From contig CM064697.1 in assembly GCA_032717465.1 (NCBI GenBank), positions 5,126,533 through 5,190,532 of the forward strand: a stretch of 64,000 nt of DNA, given 5' to 3'. How positions within the stretch are numbered: the first letter of the stretch is position 1; each line of letters starts with the position of its first letter. The notes below the pieces were generated by a model. The model ran no database searches and was not told where the DNA came from. It saw only the letters and a program-made list of their open reading frames with translations. This document shows positions 34,206 through 51,419 of the stretch, piece by piece. The stretch is from Coenobita brevimanus. Lineage: Eukaryota > Arthropoda > Malacostraca > Decapoda > Coenobitidae. The position numbers were made by a program, and so were the translations under genes.

Positions 34206-35733
34206 ACTAAAAACAGCCTAATGCGTTCCACGTAGATGATCACTGCTGTGTCCTTACCGTGAGATTCTACCACGGATATCTCAACTGGTAGCAAAATGCA
34301 ATTTCAGCCATACCACTGAGTATTCATTTGCTTTTACATGTTCTTTTACGTGATTGTATCACTCATTCGAGCGACGTTACTTTTCTCCTTCCCCCTTCAA
34401 AGTAAGATGCAGATGGGGCAACGGATATTACCCTATTTTGTCCAGGGAGGACACAAAATAAAAATGTTTGGGAACCACTGTCCTTGGTAGGCGCGGGATT
34501 ATATGAGACTTCGCTAAAATGATACACACTGCATGTAAAAATCCTTAGGGAAGTATGATGGAGCACCATAATGGCTCTTTCGCTAGTGAATCACCTTGCC
34601 TGGAAAAATCCTGTGGGGTGACTTATTGTGTTGCTGCTGGAGATGCTCCCGCATCTAAAATTCAAAGGACAGGGAGAATTATCAAGAAAAAAAAACAACA
34701 ACGGGGGTAATGACAATACAGGTGTCAGCGATTAACCACCTGAATACGATGACGCTACTCTTATTTCACTCGGGCTACTTACGGATGCGGGAATTCAAGG
34801 GTTAACTCCTTCACTACAATGACGATTTTTTGCTTTACTCCTGCTGCCACCAGACTATTTTATTCGCCTGAAGAAAGGCATCACTGCAGTCAAAGCGTTA
34901 ATGATGTGATATATGGAGACGGGTACAGAAAATGAATAAAAATGCCCAAACTAAAACGGGTAAAGGAAGGGAAATGAAGCAGAAAGGTGGGTGCCAAAGC
35001 CAAAAGAAAGGTAAGAGTACCAGAAAGAGAAGAATGATAGAGAATGAAAGAGAGATGGGTAAAGAGGAGAGAGGATGGAGAAGAAAGAGGGATGGAGACG
35101 AGAGGGGGTTAGAAAGCAGGGCAAAGAAGAGTGCGGCGGGGAGAGGAAGGAGAAATGGAGGGGGAAATGTGAGAAACTGAAGGAGAAAAATGCGATATAT
35201 GAGGAATGAGATTAAATGAAAAAAAAAAAAAGGAGCGGAAAATTATGATTGGAAAGAGGATAGGATGGAAGAAAATACAGAAAGTAGAGGAAAGATGAAA
35301 TCAGGGTAGGGAGAATTTGTGAAAGGGAATAATGAACAGGAAGGTGAAGGAGAGATGAGAACAGAAAAGATGGAGGATCAAGAGTAAGAAGAAAAGGAAA
35401 GATGGTCAGGAAAGGTGGTGAGAGAACAGAAAGTCGAGGAATGATGCGCTATGACTGAAATAAAAGACAAGGAATGTGTGAAAAAGAATGGAGAAAGGGG
35501 AAATCTGTAAGTGTAAGGGGGAAAGTGGGAAGCAAGTGAAGGAGTGGGAAGGATCATTTGTGCAAACGGGTTTCCCAGTAGAGCTACACACCTTTACTAC
35601 CACACTCACTCACAAAAAATAAATAAGTAAATGAATAAATAAATAAACGGATGCTCAAGGGAAGGAAAGGATAGCATGAACGGTAAAAAAAATAAAAAAG
35701 AACGAGGAAATACATATGTGGATATTGTACATA

Positions 35734-35735
<2 letters not shown>
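34206..35735. other. anonymous, purine-rich toward the end
   Basis: A degenerate copy of the short dispersed repeat lies at about 34730-34905. From about 34930 to 35560 the plus strand is strongly purine-rich (GAGA, GGAAG), giving lysine/arginine/glutamate-rich frames that I do not read as genes. Confidence 0.5.

Positions 35736-35772
<37 letters not shown>
35736..35772. repeat. (GT)n microsatellite
   Basis: About 34 bp of GT. Confidence 0.9.
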
Positions 35773-35773
<1 letters not shown>

Positions 35774-38700
35774 GGACCCAGAATAGGTATGAACACATGA
35801 AGGATTCATTATGTTTAAGGGGCAGCTGTGGGAATGAAAGTTTTGAGTTATCAAAAAAGACGAAGTGATGAAACTTTGTGCGACAGCGACGAATTTGTAG
35901 GCGATGGCACCAAAAAAAAAGTACGATAAAGACAAAACTGTGTAAAGTAAGACTTATTTTCAGATAAACGAAAAATAAATACAGGTGTAAAAAAAAGACT
36001 AGAACGTTTTCTGGAGACGTGGTAGGATTCAGGTTTAAAATAATACAAAATTTTAAGTTTAAAATCTATCAGGCATATACCGCGCGAGCCGTACTTTCCC
36101 GTGGGTGAGGCATGGGAAGGCAGGGTCGTACTGGGTTCCGGGTGGCGGTGTGCGGCCCCCGGGTATAACATCAAGGATCTGGCCATGTAGGGCCTGGGGT
36201 GCAACTACCGTCACTCCCTACCAGGCCTTGATAAATTACACAGGTGCTCCTCCGCACCCACATTCGCCCGCTGAACTCGTCTTCATTTCCATGTCCAAAC
36301 CATTTTTCTTTAAAGCCTACATCGGAACACGGACCTAACAAATGGAATGTTGACAAGCAACGGAAACTAATTCTAAACAAGTTACTTACTGCATGTCCTT
36401 GATCTGCCCCTGATCATGAATCGAAGCTGGACCACGACTGTACCACATCAATATGGATAATTTTATAACAGACGAAATCAATTAAAAATTTGAGATACTG
36501 ACTTTCTGTCACTTAACTTTTGGGTAAATCCTCATATACAGTTTTACGGAGCTTTCAACAAGCTACCGCTTTTTAAACAAAACTGTTACAAGTAAGAATA
36601 ACTAATTCCTCTTATTAGGCCCTCCGGTCGCCAGCAAACATGTGTGGATTGTGAGGAAATCCCAAGTAATATCCTAATTTTTTGCCTTGTGCTGAAACCT
36701 GATGGAGGACATTATTCACCACCTCCCGGGGAAGTGAAGCATCGCATATGACACTAATTGGCCGGCAGGTCAGTAACAGGAATCCGTGCACTGACCTGGT
36801 GTCTTCGAAGCACAATTGAGGTAGGCACAACGCAGTATATTTAATTTCTTTCGCACTCTTAATCAACTGTATAAAATCACTCGCGTCTGGTTTGGTGTCA
36901 GACATGTTACACTGGTTAATGAGACAAGATCGTTAAGAGTTTATATCATGTATTTCGACGCAAAGTGGTTGATGGGGGCGCTCACCATCCTCTCACTCGA
37001 TGTGGTGCTGCTCTCCGGTGCCTACCCTTTCCTTTCTTCCTTCTTTTCATCCTTCCTCTTCTGTCTTTCCTTCATTCTTTCCTCTTCCTTCTGTCTACGG
37101 GTGTCACTACACTGAGTGACAAGCCAAATGGTTTCCTGTACACCAGGACACCATTTACTACGCTGGGTGGCAACCATATAACCAAATTATGGCGTCTGGT
37201 GGTTTGGTGGGCTATTAAAACGTTCCAATCTGATTGAGCCGGTGCAGGTTTATACCCAAGGGCTGGTTGGGGTTTATTGTTCACGCAGCCTAATGTCACT
37301 CAGGGATGAGTGAGGCTAGTCACTCTCCTCTTAAATGTCAGAACCAACTTGCCTAGCCCCGGGTTCCTACGCTCCTCATGAGGAAACACTGGACTAGATG
37401 AAGAATAATGAATGAATTTCGATGCATCAAAGCAGAATACTTTAGATGATCTTAGACCTCCCCACTGAAAATCATTAACCTTACCTCTAAAATCTTATCA
37501 TTACTATAGCATGAAGTATGCAGGTAATTCGCTTTTATTACTTTCTGACATTAAAACACTCGCCGTATAAGTACGTACTGAGGTGTCCCCGCGTCCTTAA
37601 CATCCTGTATGGTACGAGAACAGATTCCAGTGTTTATGAGTCTTAGTCTTCATTATACGTTTTAAATTCCATCAACCAATTATATTTGATAAGACCTGCT
37701 TCACGTGGTTAGTTTAAAAGAAAAAAAAATCTCTGTACACCGGGGGTCTGAAGGGATATTCATCACGCTAAATGGTCAGGAAAGGTGAAGGCTAATGACA
37801 GGCTAAACTCAGACAACCCGCCCACCCCCTCACCTTCCTTCCTCCCGACGACCTCCTTTCTCCATCATTTTTCCCTACATGACCTTCGTTATGACTTCCT
37901 CTACCTTCTAGGACGGTTTTCACATTACTCAAGCTTTGTCAACTGACTCCCATTTTGTACATAAGGAAAGAAACAACACACTTCACTAACCATTTTGGTG
38001 CGTATGTTCTCTTTGGCAGAAAACTAGTGCTCGAAGTGATAAGTAGCCCGCTGCTAGGTGCAAGAAAAAGGTTGCAGGTAATATTATAATATGCACGTTC
38101 ATTAAGTATATATATACTAGCGATGTTAGCAACTGTCAGTTGGCAAAAACATCAGATGAACAATATATTAGTACAAGATGTCCACACTATCAAAATAAGA
38201 GGAAACACAAGAAGCGCTCACAGAGTGCAACACTCGCGTCCTATAATTGGTTAAACAGCCATGTCTTTGACGTCGTCCTGTGACCTTGATCTTTGACAAA
38301 CTGTACTAAAAACTAATATTTTCATCCTTGCCCTGACCCTTAGTCTTTCCACCAGGCTGGATCAAATCAGATCATAACTAACTGAGCGGAGGCATGATGT
38401 GGAAAATACAACATACCGGTACCCTCCGAGTATGGCCACCGTAGGTTGGCCAGTAGTCAAGATAATAATTATTATTATAATCACTACATCGGAGCAGAAA
38501 CGGATGGGGTGGGTAAAGGAATAGGGAAGATGAACTCAAATGGGGGTGGGTGGTCAGGCACGGTGTAACAAATACACCCTGTGAAGACGGGCGTTCTATG
38601 AGGGACAGTGCTGACTGTGGTGAGGTATAAGTTACGTATTTCTCTTAAAAATTCGATCTGGAGGGGGTAGGGGTAAAAAAATGGTGGGGTGGGTGGAGAA
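35773..38700. other. anonymous sequence, no supported gene
   Basis: The only frame worth a mention is on the minus strand at 36615-36905 (96 codons, starting MSDTKPDASDFIQLI). It has a methionine start and a GTCAGT after codon 37 that could be a donor. I recognise no domain in it. Confidence 0.4.
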
Positions 38701-38704
38701 GAGT

Positions 38705-38930
38705 GGGTGTACCTGCGCCAACGAAGTTGGACGGAGGCTGTTTCCACCACCGTCTGTTTGTTTTTCTGTTTGTGTTCAAGATAAATATAATAGTTGTAAC
38801 CGGATTTCAACGAAATCTGGTAGATAAGTTAACAATAGGTCATAGAAGAGTTGATTAGATTTTGAAGAGGATCCGGATCTGGATGCAGGAATAAATCAGT
38901 AATTTTACTGGCGACGGCGGATGTACGCGA
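38705..38930. repeat. ancient dispersed repeat
   Basis: It starts 'gcgccaacgaagttggacgg', has a TTTG-rich stretch, then 'cggatttcaacgaaatctggt' and 'gaggatccggatctgga'. This resembles the same broad family as the repeats at 47.1-47.9 kb (aaaactaa... gaccaaa-ttggt... ggatccgga). The family assignment is from memory of similar text in other invertebrates. Confidence 0.5.
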
Positions 38931-39544
38931 TCTCTGTGACTGTGTCAGGAAAAATTAAGACCGTAGAATTGACTGTGTGAGACCGTACACGTATTTGATT
39001 GGGATGATGACGTACGGCAGCACCTCATAAATTTTATTGGCGCTGCCGGAGGTATATGTTTTTTGAGTGCTTTCGGGATGATGTATCTGTGGACACCTAC
39101 GGATAAACGGTGAAAACAAAATAAAAGCATATTCCAATGATGTCATCTTCCAAATGCATCAAACCCGGGTCTCAGAGAATTCTAATATAATGATGTACCA
39201 CTGAAAGTCTTCCTTGTCCCTACTCATTATGATAAACACTGTGCCGTGGCTGAAACCTCATACCAATAACAACACACAACGATAAAAGCTGCTATCAGTC
39301 AGGTTAGGCAGGACTACACAAAACTCTGCTCTGACTCTGACATACGGATGATTTTCCCCCAAAAGACAAGACTGACTGGACGACAACTGCCCAATCCACA
39401 TTTTTGAGGATAATGGATACTGAGACTGCTTGGTACTGGTGAGCTAATCAAGTATTTATATCTGACAACTGAACCCACACGGCGGACAAATAAAGCATTA
39501 GTTATATATTTCCCATAAATTAAAACACATATTCAATCTAATAA

Positions 39545-39851
39545 TAATCCCAGGCTAGTTCGGTTGAGAGATGGCAGCGGACCTAATGGACCCAGGTTCA
39601 AATCCCCGCTGAGGCAGGGAACAGTATAAGGATTTGAATTTCATATAAGCTGACTTTACAGATCTAACAGAAGACCCGCCGACATGTCGTAAAAATACCC
39701 CCGCTAATACCAATACACTAGTCCTATCTGAGAACACAACATGCATTCAATATGGACGGTGGGTGTTAGCGCCGAAGTGTGAGATGTGGGGGAAAATGGA
39801 TGTAGGTCAATTGGGCCTTGGTAACGGGCTGTGATGCCTATGCCCAGAGTC

Positions 39852-39852
<1 letters not shown>
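39545..39852 (+). mobile_element. tRNA-derived SINE, with (AC)n tail
   Basis: The head at 39552-39610 has an A-box-like TAGTTCGGTTGAGAG and a good B box, GGTTCAAATCC, spaced as in a tRNA, but does not fold as a full tRNA. The body (ttgaatttcatataagctga, then 'taaaaatacccccgctaataccaa') reappears in degraded form at 51420-51530. The element ends at the (AC)n starting near 39853. Internal RNA polymerase III promoter boxes are what SINEs use for transcription. Confidence 0.6.

Positions 39853-39920
<68 letters not shown>
39853..39920. repeat. (AC)n microsatellite
   Basis: About 66 bp of AC at the end of the SINE. Confidence 0.95.
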
Positions 39921-39928
<8 letters not shown>

Positions 39929-40379
39929 CAATAATCACCCTTGCTGTATCAGTGACATGGCTGCCAGTGTGACGACTCTCAATACCAGACACTACAGAAA
40001 ACCAAAACGAACGGACTGAGGTAGAAACATACATGTTACAAAGGGAGGGACGTGAGGGGTGGGTGTGTGTAGTGAGAGTTGAGACAGCAATGGTGACGGC
40101 AGTTATGAAAGTACAGGTGAAGGCCCCAAAGCAATGCAAACACTAACTGACCTACTGATTGTAACTTCGATACCTACTCTACTGGAAAGAGAAAACTGCA
40201 AAATAAGGAAAGCTCTCCTTGTCCTCCCAACCCATGTATTTTGCTACAGTACAGTACCTACCGCACGTGCTTTGGGAAAAGTGAGAACACTACATATTAC
40301 GGAAAAACCGTCACAGACATTTCATTTGGAAAGAATTAAATGTATCGCCTATCGTTACCTGTAACGTGAATATATATAT

Positions 40380-40705
40380 CTACATCTATCTATCTATCTA
40401 TATCTATTGTCAGACGCCTCAATCCCGTTCAGGGTGGCCACAAACAAATCGCCTCCACGTCGCCCTGTCCCTCGCCATTTCACTGCCCTGCTCCCAGCTC
40501 AAACTCCCCTCTCTCATATACCTCTCCACCCCATCCCTCCATCTCATCCTCGGCCTCCCCCTCCCTCTCCCTCCCTCCACCTCACTCACATACACTCTCT
40601 TCGTCAGTCTTTCACCCTCCATCCTGTCAACATGGCCAAACCACCTCAGTGTATTCCTCCTAATGCTTCCTATCACATCCACATCCACACCACAACGCTC
40701 CTTTA
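40380..40705 (-). mobile_element. 3' end fragment of RTE-like LINE
   Basis: The minus strand reads KERCGVDVDV, RRNTLRWFGHVDRM, KRVYVSEVEGG and RPRMRWRDGVERYM, and ends FVCGHPERD before a stop near 40421 and a (TCTA)n-like tail at 40382-40405. It is nearly the same as the fragment at 781-1136 but shorter at its 5' side (about 95 codons) and still open, so it may be the younger of the two. Confidence 0.8.
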
Positions 40706-40711
40706 TATAGG

Positions 40712-45024
<4,313 letters not shown>

Positions 45025-46735
45025 TGACTTCTGCAAGGACGTTTTCCTCGGATGAAATGATACTGCTGTAGGGATTCTTCAGCTGCAGATTCCAGTGACC
45101 TAGAGCTGGACAGGGCGCTGAGCACTGACCTCGAGCGCCGGGCTCTTGTAGTGGGACAGGTTGTTGGAGTGATGTCCAGAGATTAGCGTACACCAAGATG
45201 TGCTACCTCCTAAAATGGAATAAGAGAAGGGTTGTAGCCTCGTCCAGTGTCCTGAGAAGGACTGAGAGAAAGATATGCCGGTAACTAGGATGTGGTTAGG
45301 CAGATAAATAGAAATTACTGCTGTTCCAGAAGGCTGGCTGTCCCTCGGCGACCCAGAGTACATAAGAAGTTGACCTTGAAGCACAGCTTGGGCTAGAGGG
45401 TACTATCTCCCTGTCAGACAGTGAAATATTGGAGAGTAGACTAAGCCTCCTCTCGATCCAACGCATTCTTGCCACTCCCCGGTCTTCTGCGCCGTACTTG
45501 GGTCACCACCATGTAGGAGGCAACACAGTCAGTTGAACTGTCGTTCTCAGGATCACGTGAATAGATGACAGGGCCCCAGGAGGCATGGGGCTACGTGAAA
45601 CCCCATCCGTTATCCTTGTCCTATTCCTTCTTCTCGCTGTGTAACAGGGAAAACGAACTCGTATCACCATCACTTCAGGTAGATTCGGCTGTGGTGATAA
45701 TACTAAGATCAGCGGCCACTGAGGTTGTCTGCTGCTTATAGCATTGTTTCTGGGACTGCTAGGAGAGGGACTTTCCTTCCGCACCGTCACGAAAAATAGT
45801 AGAGCACATGATTTTTGTGCGTTGAAAATATCAATGAAATCACTCATGCTTCATATATTCAGTGTAGAAATGTATTACCTTGTTCCACATTTACTGCACT
45901 TCCTACTACAGCGGCATGAAACTGTCATTTACTCATCACATAATATTGTTGAATCAACCCTACCTCATTATATTGTATTTTATTTTCGGTAACTCAACAT
46001 GACTATTATTTGATCATCAACGACATTTGCTTTAATTTTTCGCTTATCAACCATCCGTTCTACCTGTAAATTTCTCATTATCGTACTTATCACCTCAGTT
46101 TTCTGCAGCTTCCTTTTTCCTTACCACTACAGTGCCCTGCACTTTGTAAAATACTCATTACTAAAATTTGTCCTTGTATCTGCTGCTAGTCGCAAAATTC
46201 CCGCTTTTCACTCACGCTGGCAGCCACAAAAGGTGTGTAGTATCAAGGTATATACTGGTCACTGCCGGAGTTACGAAGGCAGTATCGCCAAGTAATGATG
46301 CTTATAAACTTTAGGTTTATTCTCAAATACAAACCACTGCCATGCTGAGACAATATGGATTTTATGACCATTATGAGAAGGTGTTGCTGAACCAGCTCTG
46401 TAGTGGATGGGCGTGTCCTCATCAGAAAGACTAACATCATCCGTTCAGCACAAGAATATATTTCCTGAGACGAAGAGGATATTCTGGCGTGAACCAGAAC
46501 TGAATAAAAGGCGTTCTAGGGATAGATGTGTTAACCTTCTTCCACTTAAACTCCAAAATTAGTTGCGAATCCTATAGACTTTTCCCATTCACAGTATTCA
46601 GAGCAAGCATTAATGTTATTACAGGCTGCTGGCCGCTGAAACTGGATATGTCGGTCGTTTTCCAATGAGTCATTTGTTACAGCTGTATATACTTGCAGGT
46701 CTAACCACTTGCTTTTCAATGAGCTACTGAAGCTT
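45025..46735. other. anonymous sequence
   Basis: No exon, RNA or repeat that I can support. The minus frame of 114 codons at 45503-45847 shows no domain. Confidence 0.45.
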
Positions 46736-47060
46736 TGGTTTCGTATTCTGCTAAAACACTTCTGGCCTGATTTAGACCAAACCTGTTGGAAGGGTTGAGA
46801 GTAAGGCAAGGTCGACGGGATTCGTTTTTAAGAAATTCAGTCGACGGTCAAGGTCACATAGGAAGGTCAAATATCCGACTCTGCAGTTCAATCAGACACG
46901 ATTCGATTTAAACCAAATCTGGTGGAAGGACTGGTGGTAAGTCAAGGATGTAATGACGGGAGTTTGAGGCCACAGGGCAAGGTCAACTACAACAGTTCTG
47001 ATGTGATCTGGACCAAACAGTGGAAGTATTAAGGATCAGGTAAGAATGAAGCAATTCTCT
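46736..47060. repeat. degenerate dispersed-repeat units
   Basis: Three units containing 'gat-t-gaccaaa-ctg-tggaag-', 'agt-aggcaagg' and 'aaggtcac', the same family as 17100-17620. Confidence 0.6.
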
Positions 47061-47117
47061 CCAACAAGGAGAGTACGGGTAAGAATGAAGCAATTCTCTC
47101 CAACAAGGAGAGTATGT
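47044..47117. repeat. perfect 34-bp tandem duplication
   Basis: The unit beginning AAGAATGAAGCAATTCTCTC (through 'caacaaggagagta') occurs at 47042 and again at 47081, a 39-bp period with no mismatch seen. Identity this high amid decayed repeats points to a recent duplication. Confidence 0.85.
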
Positions 47118-47880
47118 TTTCACCCGTGTTTGTTTGTTTGTTTGTTAGCAGGATTACTCAAAAACTAAGAGAGAGATTTTGACCAAATTTGGTAGGCAAA
47201 TAGCCCATGTCCCAGGGAACAATCAGTTAACTCTGGGGACCGATGTTTACCTCGCCCGGACGGGGTACGGCGCTTTATTTTATTTTATTTTATTTATTTT
47301 TTTTTTTTTTTTAGCAACGCTACAAAAAACGGCTGAATTAAATTACATGAAACCTTCATGATATGTAGGCACTAGTCCCAAAAGGAACTGGTTAAATTCT
47401 GGAGGTAATCGAGTGACCCTGAAAGGTCAAAATCAAGGCCATGGATTTTCAGAGGGCTATAACTTGAAACTGGTTGAAGACAGATATATTTACAATTCTC
47501 AGCTTAGAGGAACTCCCATATGAGCTTTCATTTGGCACCAAGACCTCTGACCTTGAGTCTGACCTTGAAAGGTCAAATTCACGGTCACCATTCAGGGGAA
47601 TGTTACTCGAAACTGGTTGCAGACAGATATTTACTATTATTCGCATAATAGGAAGTCCCAAGGGCTTTTAATTGTTACCAAGACATTTGACCTTAAGTGA
47701 CCCTGAAAGTCAAACTCAAGGTCACGGAAATTTGTTAGTTTGTCTGTTAGTGGGATTACTCAAAAACTAAAAGAGAGATTTGGACCAAACTTGGTGGGTT
47801 GATAGCCCATGTCTCAGGGAACAATAGATTAACTTTTGGGACCGATCCGGATCGAATTACAGATTCTGGATCCGGAAAAC
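47118..47880. repeat. ancient dispersed repeat cluster A
   Basis: Successive modules are: '(tttg)n ttagcaggattactcaaaaa' and 'gaccaaatttggtaggcaaa'; 'cggggtacggcgc' plus T-rich and 'ttagcaacgctac'; then two rounds of 'gtgaccctgaaaggtcaaa', 'aactggttgaagacagata', 'gaactcccatatgagctttc' and 'ggcaccaagacct'; then the first module again at 47735. All frames are broken. Confidence 0.7.
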
Positions 47881-48359
47881 ACTTTTTGCAAAACCCTAAT
47901 GGCCTAATCGGTGATGAGAAAACCTAACCCATCATGAAGAGTGGTTTGGAAATTACGCTGGCCTTGTCGGAGAGATGAGCTCCACTGAGTGCCCCTCTAA
48001 TTCGACTATGAGAACACTAGGATAAAGATCAAGGTCACAGGTAAAGACAAATATTCGACCTGAAGACCAATTTTAAGACACTTCTGTTGCACTCAGCATG
48101 TTCTTTCTTGGCGTTGATATAGGCTTCCTACCTGACCCCAAGAATGTTACCTCTTTTAATACGATGACGTCTCTACCACACGATTATAGTTAGGTAAGGG
48201 GAAAACCTCTAGCAGTGGAGAAATTAAGACGTGTGGCAGTAAAGAGACGACTATAAAAGCAGTGCAAGTGCCACTGAAAGAGAAAGGAAGGAGAGATGTC
48301 AGCCACGGGGACAACAGAATATATTTAGTCGAGGTCGCTCCAATCTCCCCCCACCCCCC

Positions 48360-48510
48360 ACCCCTCTCTCTTTCTCTCTCTCGCTGACCACCTCCTCACA
48401 CCACATACCTTAGCTCGACTCCTTATCTACAGGGATACTTACTGGGATTTTTTGCTGCAGTTGTGTGTGTGTGTGTGTGTGCGCGCACGCACACACACAC
48501 ACAATGTACA

Positions 48511-48581
<71 letters not shown>

Positions 48582-48582
48582 C

Positions 48583-48615
<33 letters not shown>
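48360..48615. repeat. CT-rich, (GT)n(GC)(AC)n, (AT)n and (GA)n compound tract
   Basis: (GT)n at about 48461-48480 is followed by GCGCGCACGC and (AC)n to 48503. (AT)n follows at 48515-48575 and (GA)n at 48583-48612. The first part is self-complementary. Confidence 0.9.
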
Positions 48616-48616
<1 letters not shown>

Positions 48617-48984
48617 GCTGAAAGATAAAAGGATTGTATAATTATTTATGCATGTTTCTGCATTTACCAAATGTTTGAAGGTTAATACCATAATTATCGT
48701 CACCATCAGTGCAGGACAAGGTCTTTCTCCACTTTCTCCACTCAGACCAAATTTAGTTTATACCATCCAAACTTGCAATATTATGGGTGTCGTCAGGCCC
48801 CTCGCTGTTTGACTACCACTCATTCCATATCCATCTGCCACTGTGTTATCCTATTTTTTCTCACCTTAACTTGGCTAAGACTGATGCCCCTTTGCAGCTT
48901 ACTTCACCTACCCTTGCAACAGTCAAAGACAAAACTACAGCACTACATCTTTTCCATGCAATTTTTACATGGCCAGCGTTATAT

Positions 48985-49420
48985 TTACCTCTACTAGTCG
49001 GAGTCCGGCGGGGTATTGTTTTTGGTCGTTTATTTCTTTGATTGATCGTTTCTTTGTTAGCAACATTACGGAAAAACGGCAGAATGAAATTATATGAAAC
49101 TTTCAGGTCGTGGGCACTGGTCCCAAAAGAAAGTGATTGAATTTTGGAGGTAATCAAGTGATCCTGAAAGGTCAAAACCAGGGTCACGGATTTTAAGATG
49201 GCAGTAACTTGACACCGACTGAAGACAGAGATATTTACTATTATGAACATATAGGAACTCGTAATATGGGCTTTCATTTGGCACCAAGACCTTAGACCTT
49301 GAGTGACCCTGAAAGGTCAGACTCAAGGTCACGGATATTCAGGGGGCAATAACTCGAAACAGGTTGAAAATAGAGATATATATGTTTACTCTTATCAACA
49401 TACAGGAAGTCCCATATGAG
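48985..49420. repeat. ancient dispersed repeat cluster B
   Basis: Same modules and order as 47250-47700: 'agtccggcggggtattgttt', 'ttagcaacattacggaaaaa', 'ggtaatcaagtgatcctgaa', 'gaagacagagatatttacta' and 'ggcaccaagacctt'. The match to cluster A is roughly 70-75 percent by eye over 300 bases. Confidence 0.7.
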
Positions 49421-51419
49421 ACTCTACAGACAAAGAAAAGTGCCATGTAGGTCACAGCTGCGGACATAAATACTGATTCATTTAATAGACAGTGAACAAT
49501 GACTTTCGAAATCCAGTAATACAAACTTCAGAGCACATAATTTTCTTCGGAATATTCTGTAAGAGTTTCCAAATTGTTCGACTTAAAAATGGAGCATCTT
49601 TATTATCCTTAACTATACCTACGTGTGGTAAAGCACATTTTAAAGTAAAGCAAATGTGTTACTAAATTAACGTTACAGATGATGAAGGACAACCACAAAT
49701 TAATCGCTTTTTTTTTTTATCATAATTTCCACATCTCACGTCAAACGAGTTATGAGATTACTTGCAATACAAGTTTTGTAGAATGGGGTCGCTATAATCC
49801 TAAGCCAGTACAGTGGGGGAAATGGGGTTTCCAGTCCCTTACATCCACATCTCTTGGTAAATACCCAGGGAATATGTATGCTTCTCATCTATCCCCACCG
49901 TTAAATCGTAAGGGAAGCACTCACTCACAGCTACTGTATTATGTCCATCAACTCTATGAATATCTGCTCCAGAAACCCCCAAAAGACAATAAAAAGGTTA
50001 AGAGGACAGAGTAATGAACAAAAATACCAAACTGCTACCAAGGTGAGGGCAAGGGCGGGCAAGGTATTAGGGGTAAGGTCGAGCGAGGCCACACCGCCGG
50101 CACGAAGAACGGGAAAGGGAGGGGGAGGGGGGAGCGGCGGTGGGGAAAGGGAAATGGGGCCAAGGGTTTGACCTGGGTAAGAGGAAAGTTGGTGAGTGGG
50201 AAGGGGCAAGTCTGTATAAAATGAATAAATAAATAAATATAGTTGGGAGATATAAAGTGTCCAGGTGCCAGGAGAGAATGGTACAGGGTTCGGGGGAGAT
50301 GAAGATTTATAGAGAGGTTACTGGCGAGGGAAGTGGGAAAAAAATAAAAAAAGACATGCAAAATCCTGTAGATGACAAATGGGAGAAGAAAATAGGCTAG
50401 AAAAGTTAAAATGATGTTGGGGGGAAAACCAGACACAGATAATACAAAGGGAATGCAGCAGTATGTATGAGGGACTGAGGAGCGGAAGAGATAAGTGGAA
50501 TTACGGCAGATGTTGAGAAAGATCAGTGGTATGTATGGATGTGGTGACGAGGGAAGGGTTCAGGAAGGGAGGGAATAGGGAAAATAAGGGGAAGAAAAAA
50601 CTGGAGTGGAGTGTATATCTGTGTACGAAAAATTGCAGTACTTAACTCCTTTAATCCGATTACTGATTTTTATTTCGTTTTTGTTACCTCCAGAGTCTTT
50701 TCTTTTATTTACACTCGATCTCTGAAACTGACAGGGTTAAAATATGGCTTCTAATAACTCCTCCACAATCAGAAGGTCTTCCAAAGTCAAAGAAAGTTAT
50801 ATGGAGATGGCAAGAATATAAAAAGCGCCATGCACTCTGATGAAGGGATTAAAGAAAAATGAGGGAGACGAGGGTAAAAATGGACGCAAATCTAGAAACT
50901 GTGGACAAGAGAGGATGATAGCCGGGCGAGAGAGCAAGAAAAGCAAAATAAAGGTAGGACAAAAGCGGCCGTGGTATGTAAATATATTGTAGTGACCGGC
51001 TTGCACACGCCTGACATGGGTGGGTGGCTTTATTATGGCTCTATTACGGCTTTACATTTTCAGACCGTGTTACGGCTTTACATTTTCATACAGTGTTTAA
51101 AAGTTCTAAAGGATGCTTGGCCCATAAGAGAGAGAGGAACACCAAAATAAGAGAAACTGGTTTATGACTACATGAGAAAAACCAGGCAAGTAAAGAGGTA
51201 AGGGAATCCACGGGGAATGAGGGAAAATCTAGCAAGTAATGAAGTGCGGGAATACACGGGGAATGAGAAGTGAAGGGAACAGGATGGGGGAAACGGAATT
51301 AGAAAAGAAGAAACACCACATTGAGAAAGAGATAATAGAGAGAAGCAATATTTGTAGCCCAGCAGTACATTTTATTGCAGATCGCACAACCACTAAACTG
51401 AGTCTCTACTTCTTGGGGA
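49421..51419. other. anonymous sequence, purine-rich in the middle
   Basis: No supported exon. 50040-50610 is G/A-rich on the plus strand. A degenerate short dispersed repeat lies at 50640-50760. Confidence 0.45.

Noticed and set aside
36615..36905. 96-codon minus-strand frame starting MSDTKPDASDFIQLI, considered as a first exon
   Set aside because: The start and a possible GTCAGT donor are suggestive, but no domain or partner exon was recognised. The DFIQL similarity to the channel exon is too short to count.
39550..39612. Functional tRNA gene
   Set aside because: It has A- and B-box-like segments but no acceptor stem pairing or clear anticodon arm. It is better explained as a SINE head.
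45503..45847. 114-codon minus-strand frame, considered as coding
   Set aside because: It is rich in S, P and R with no domain, and there is no exon structure around it.
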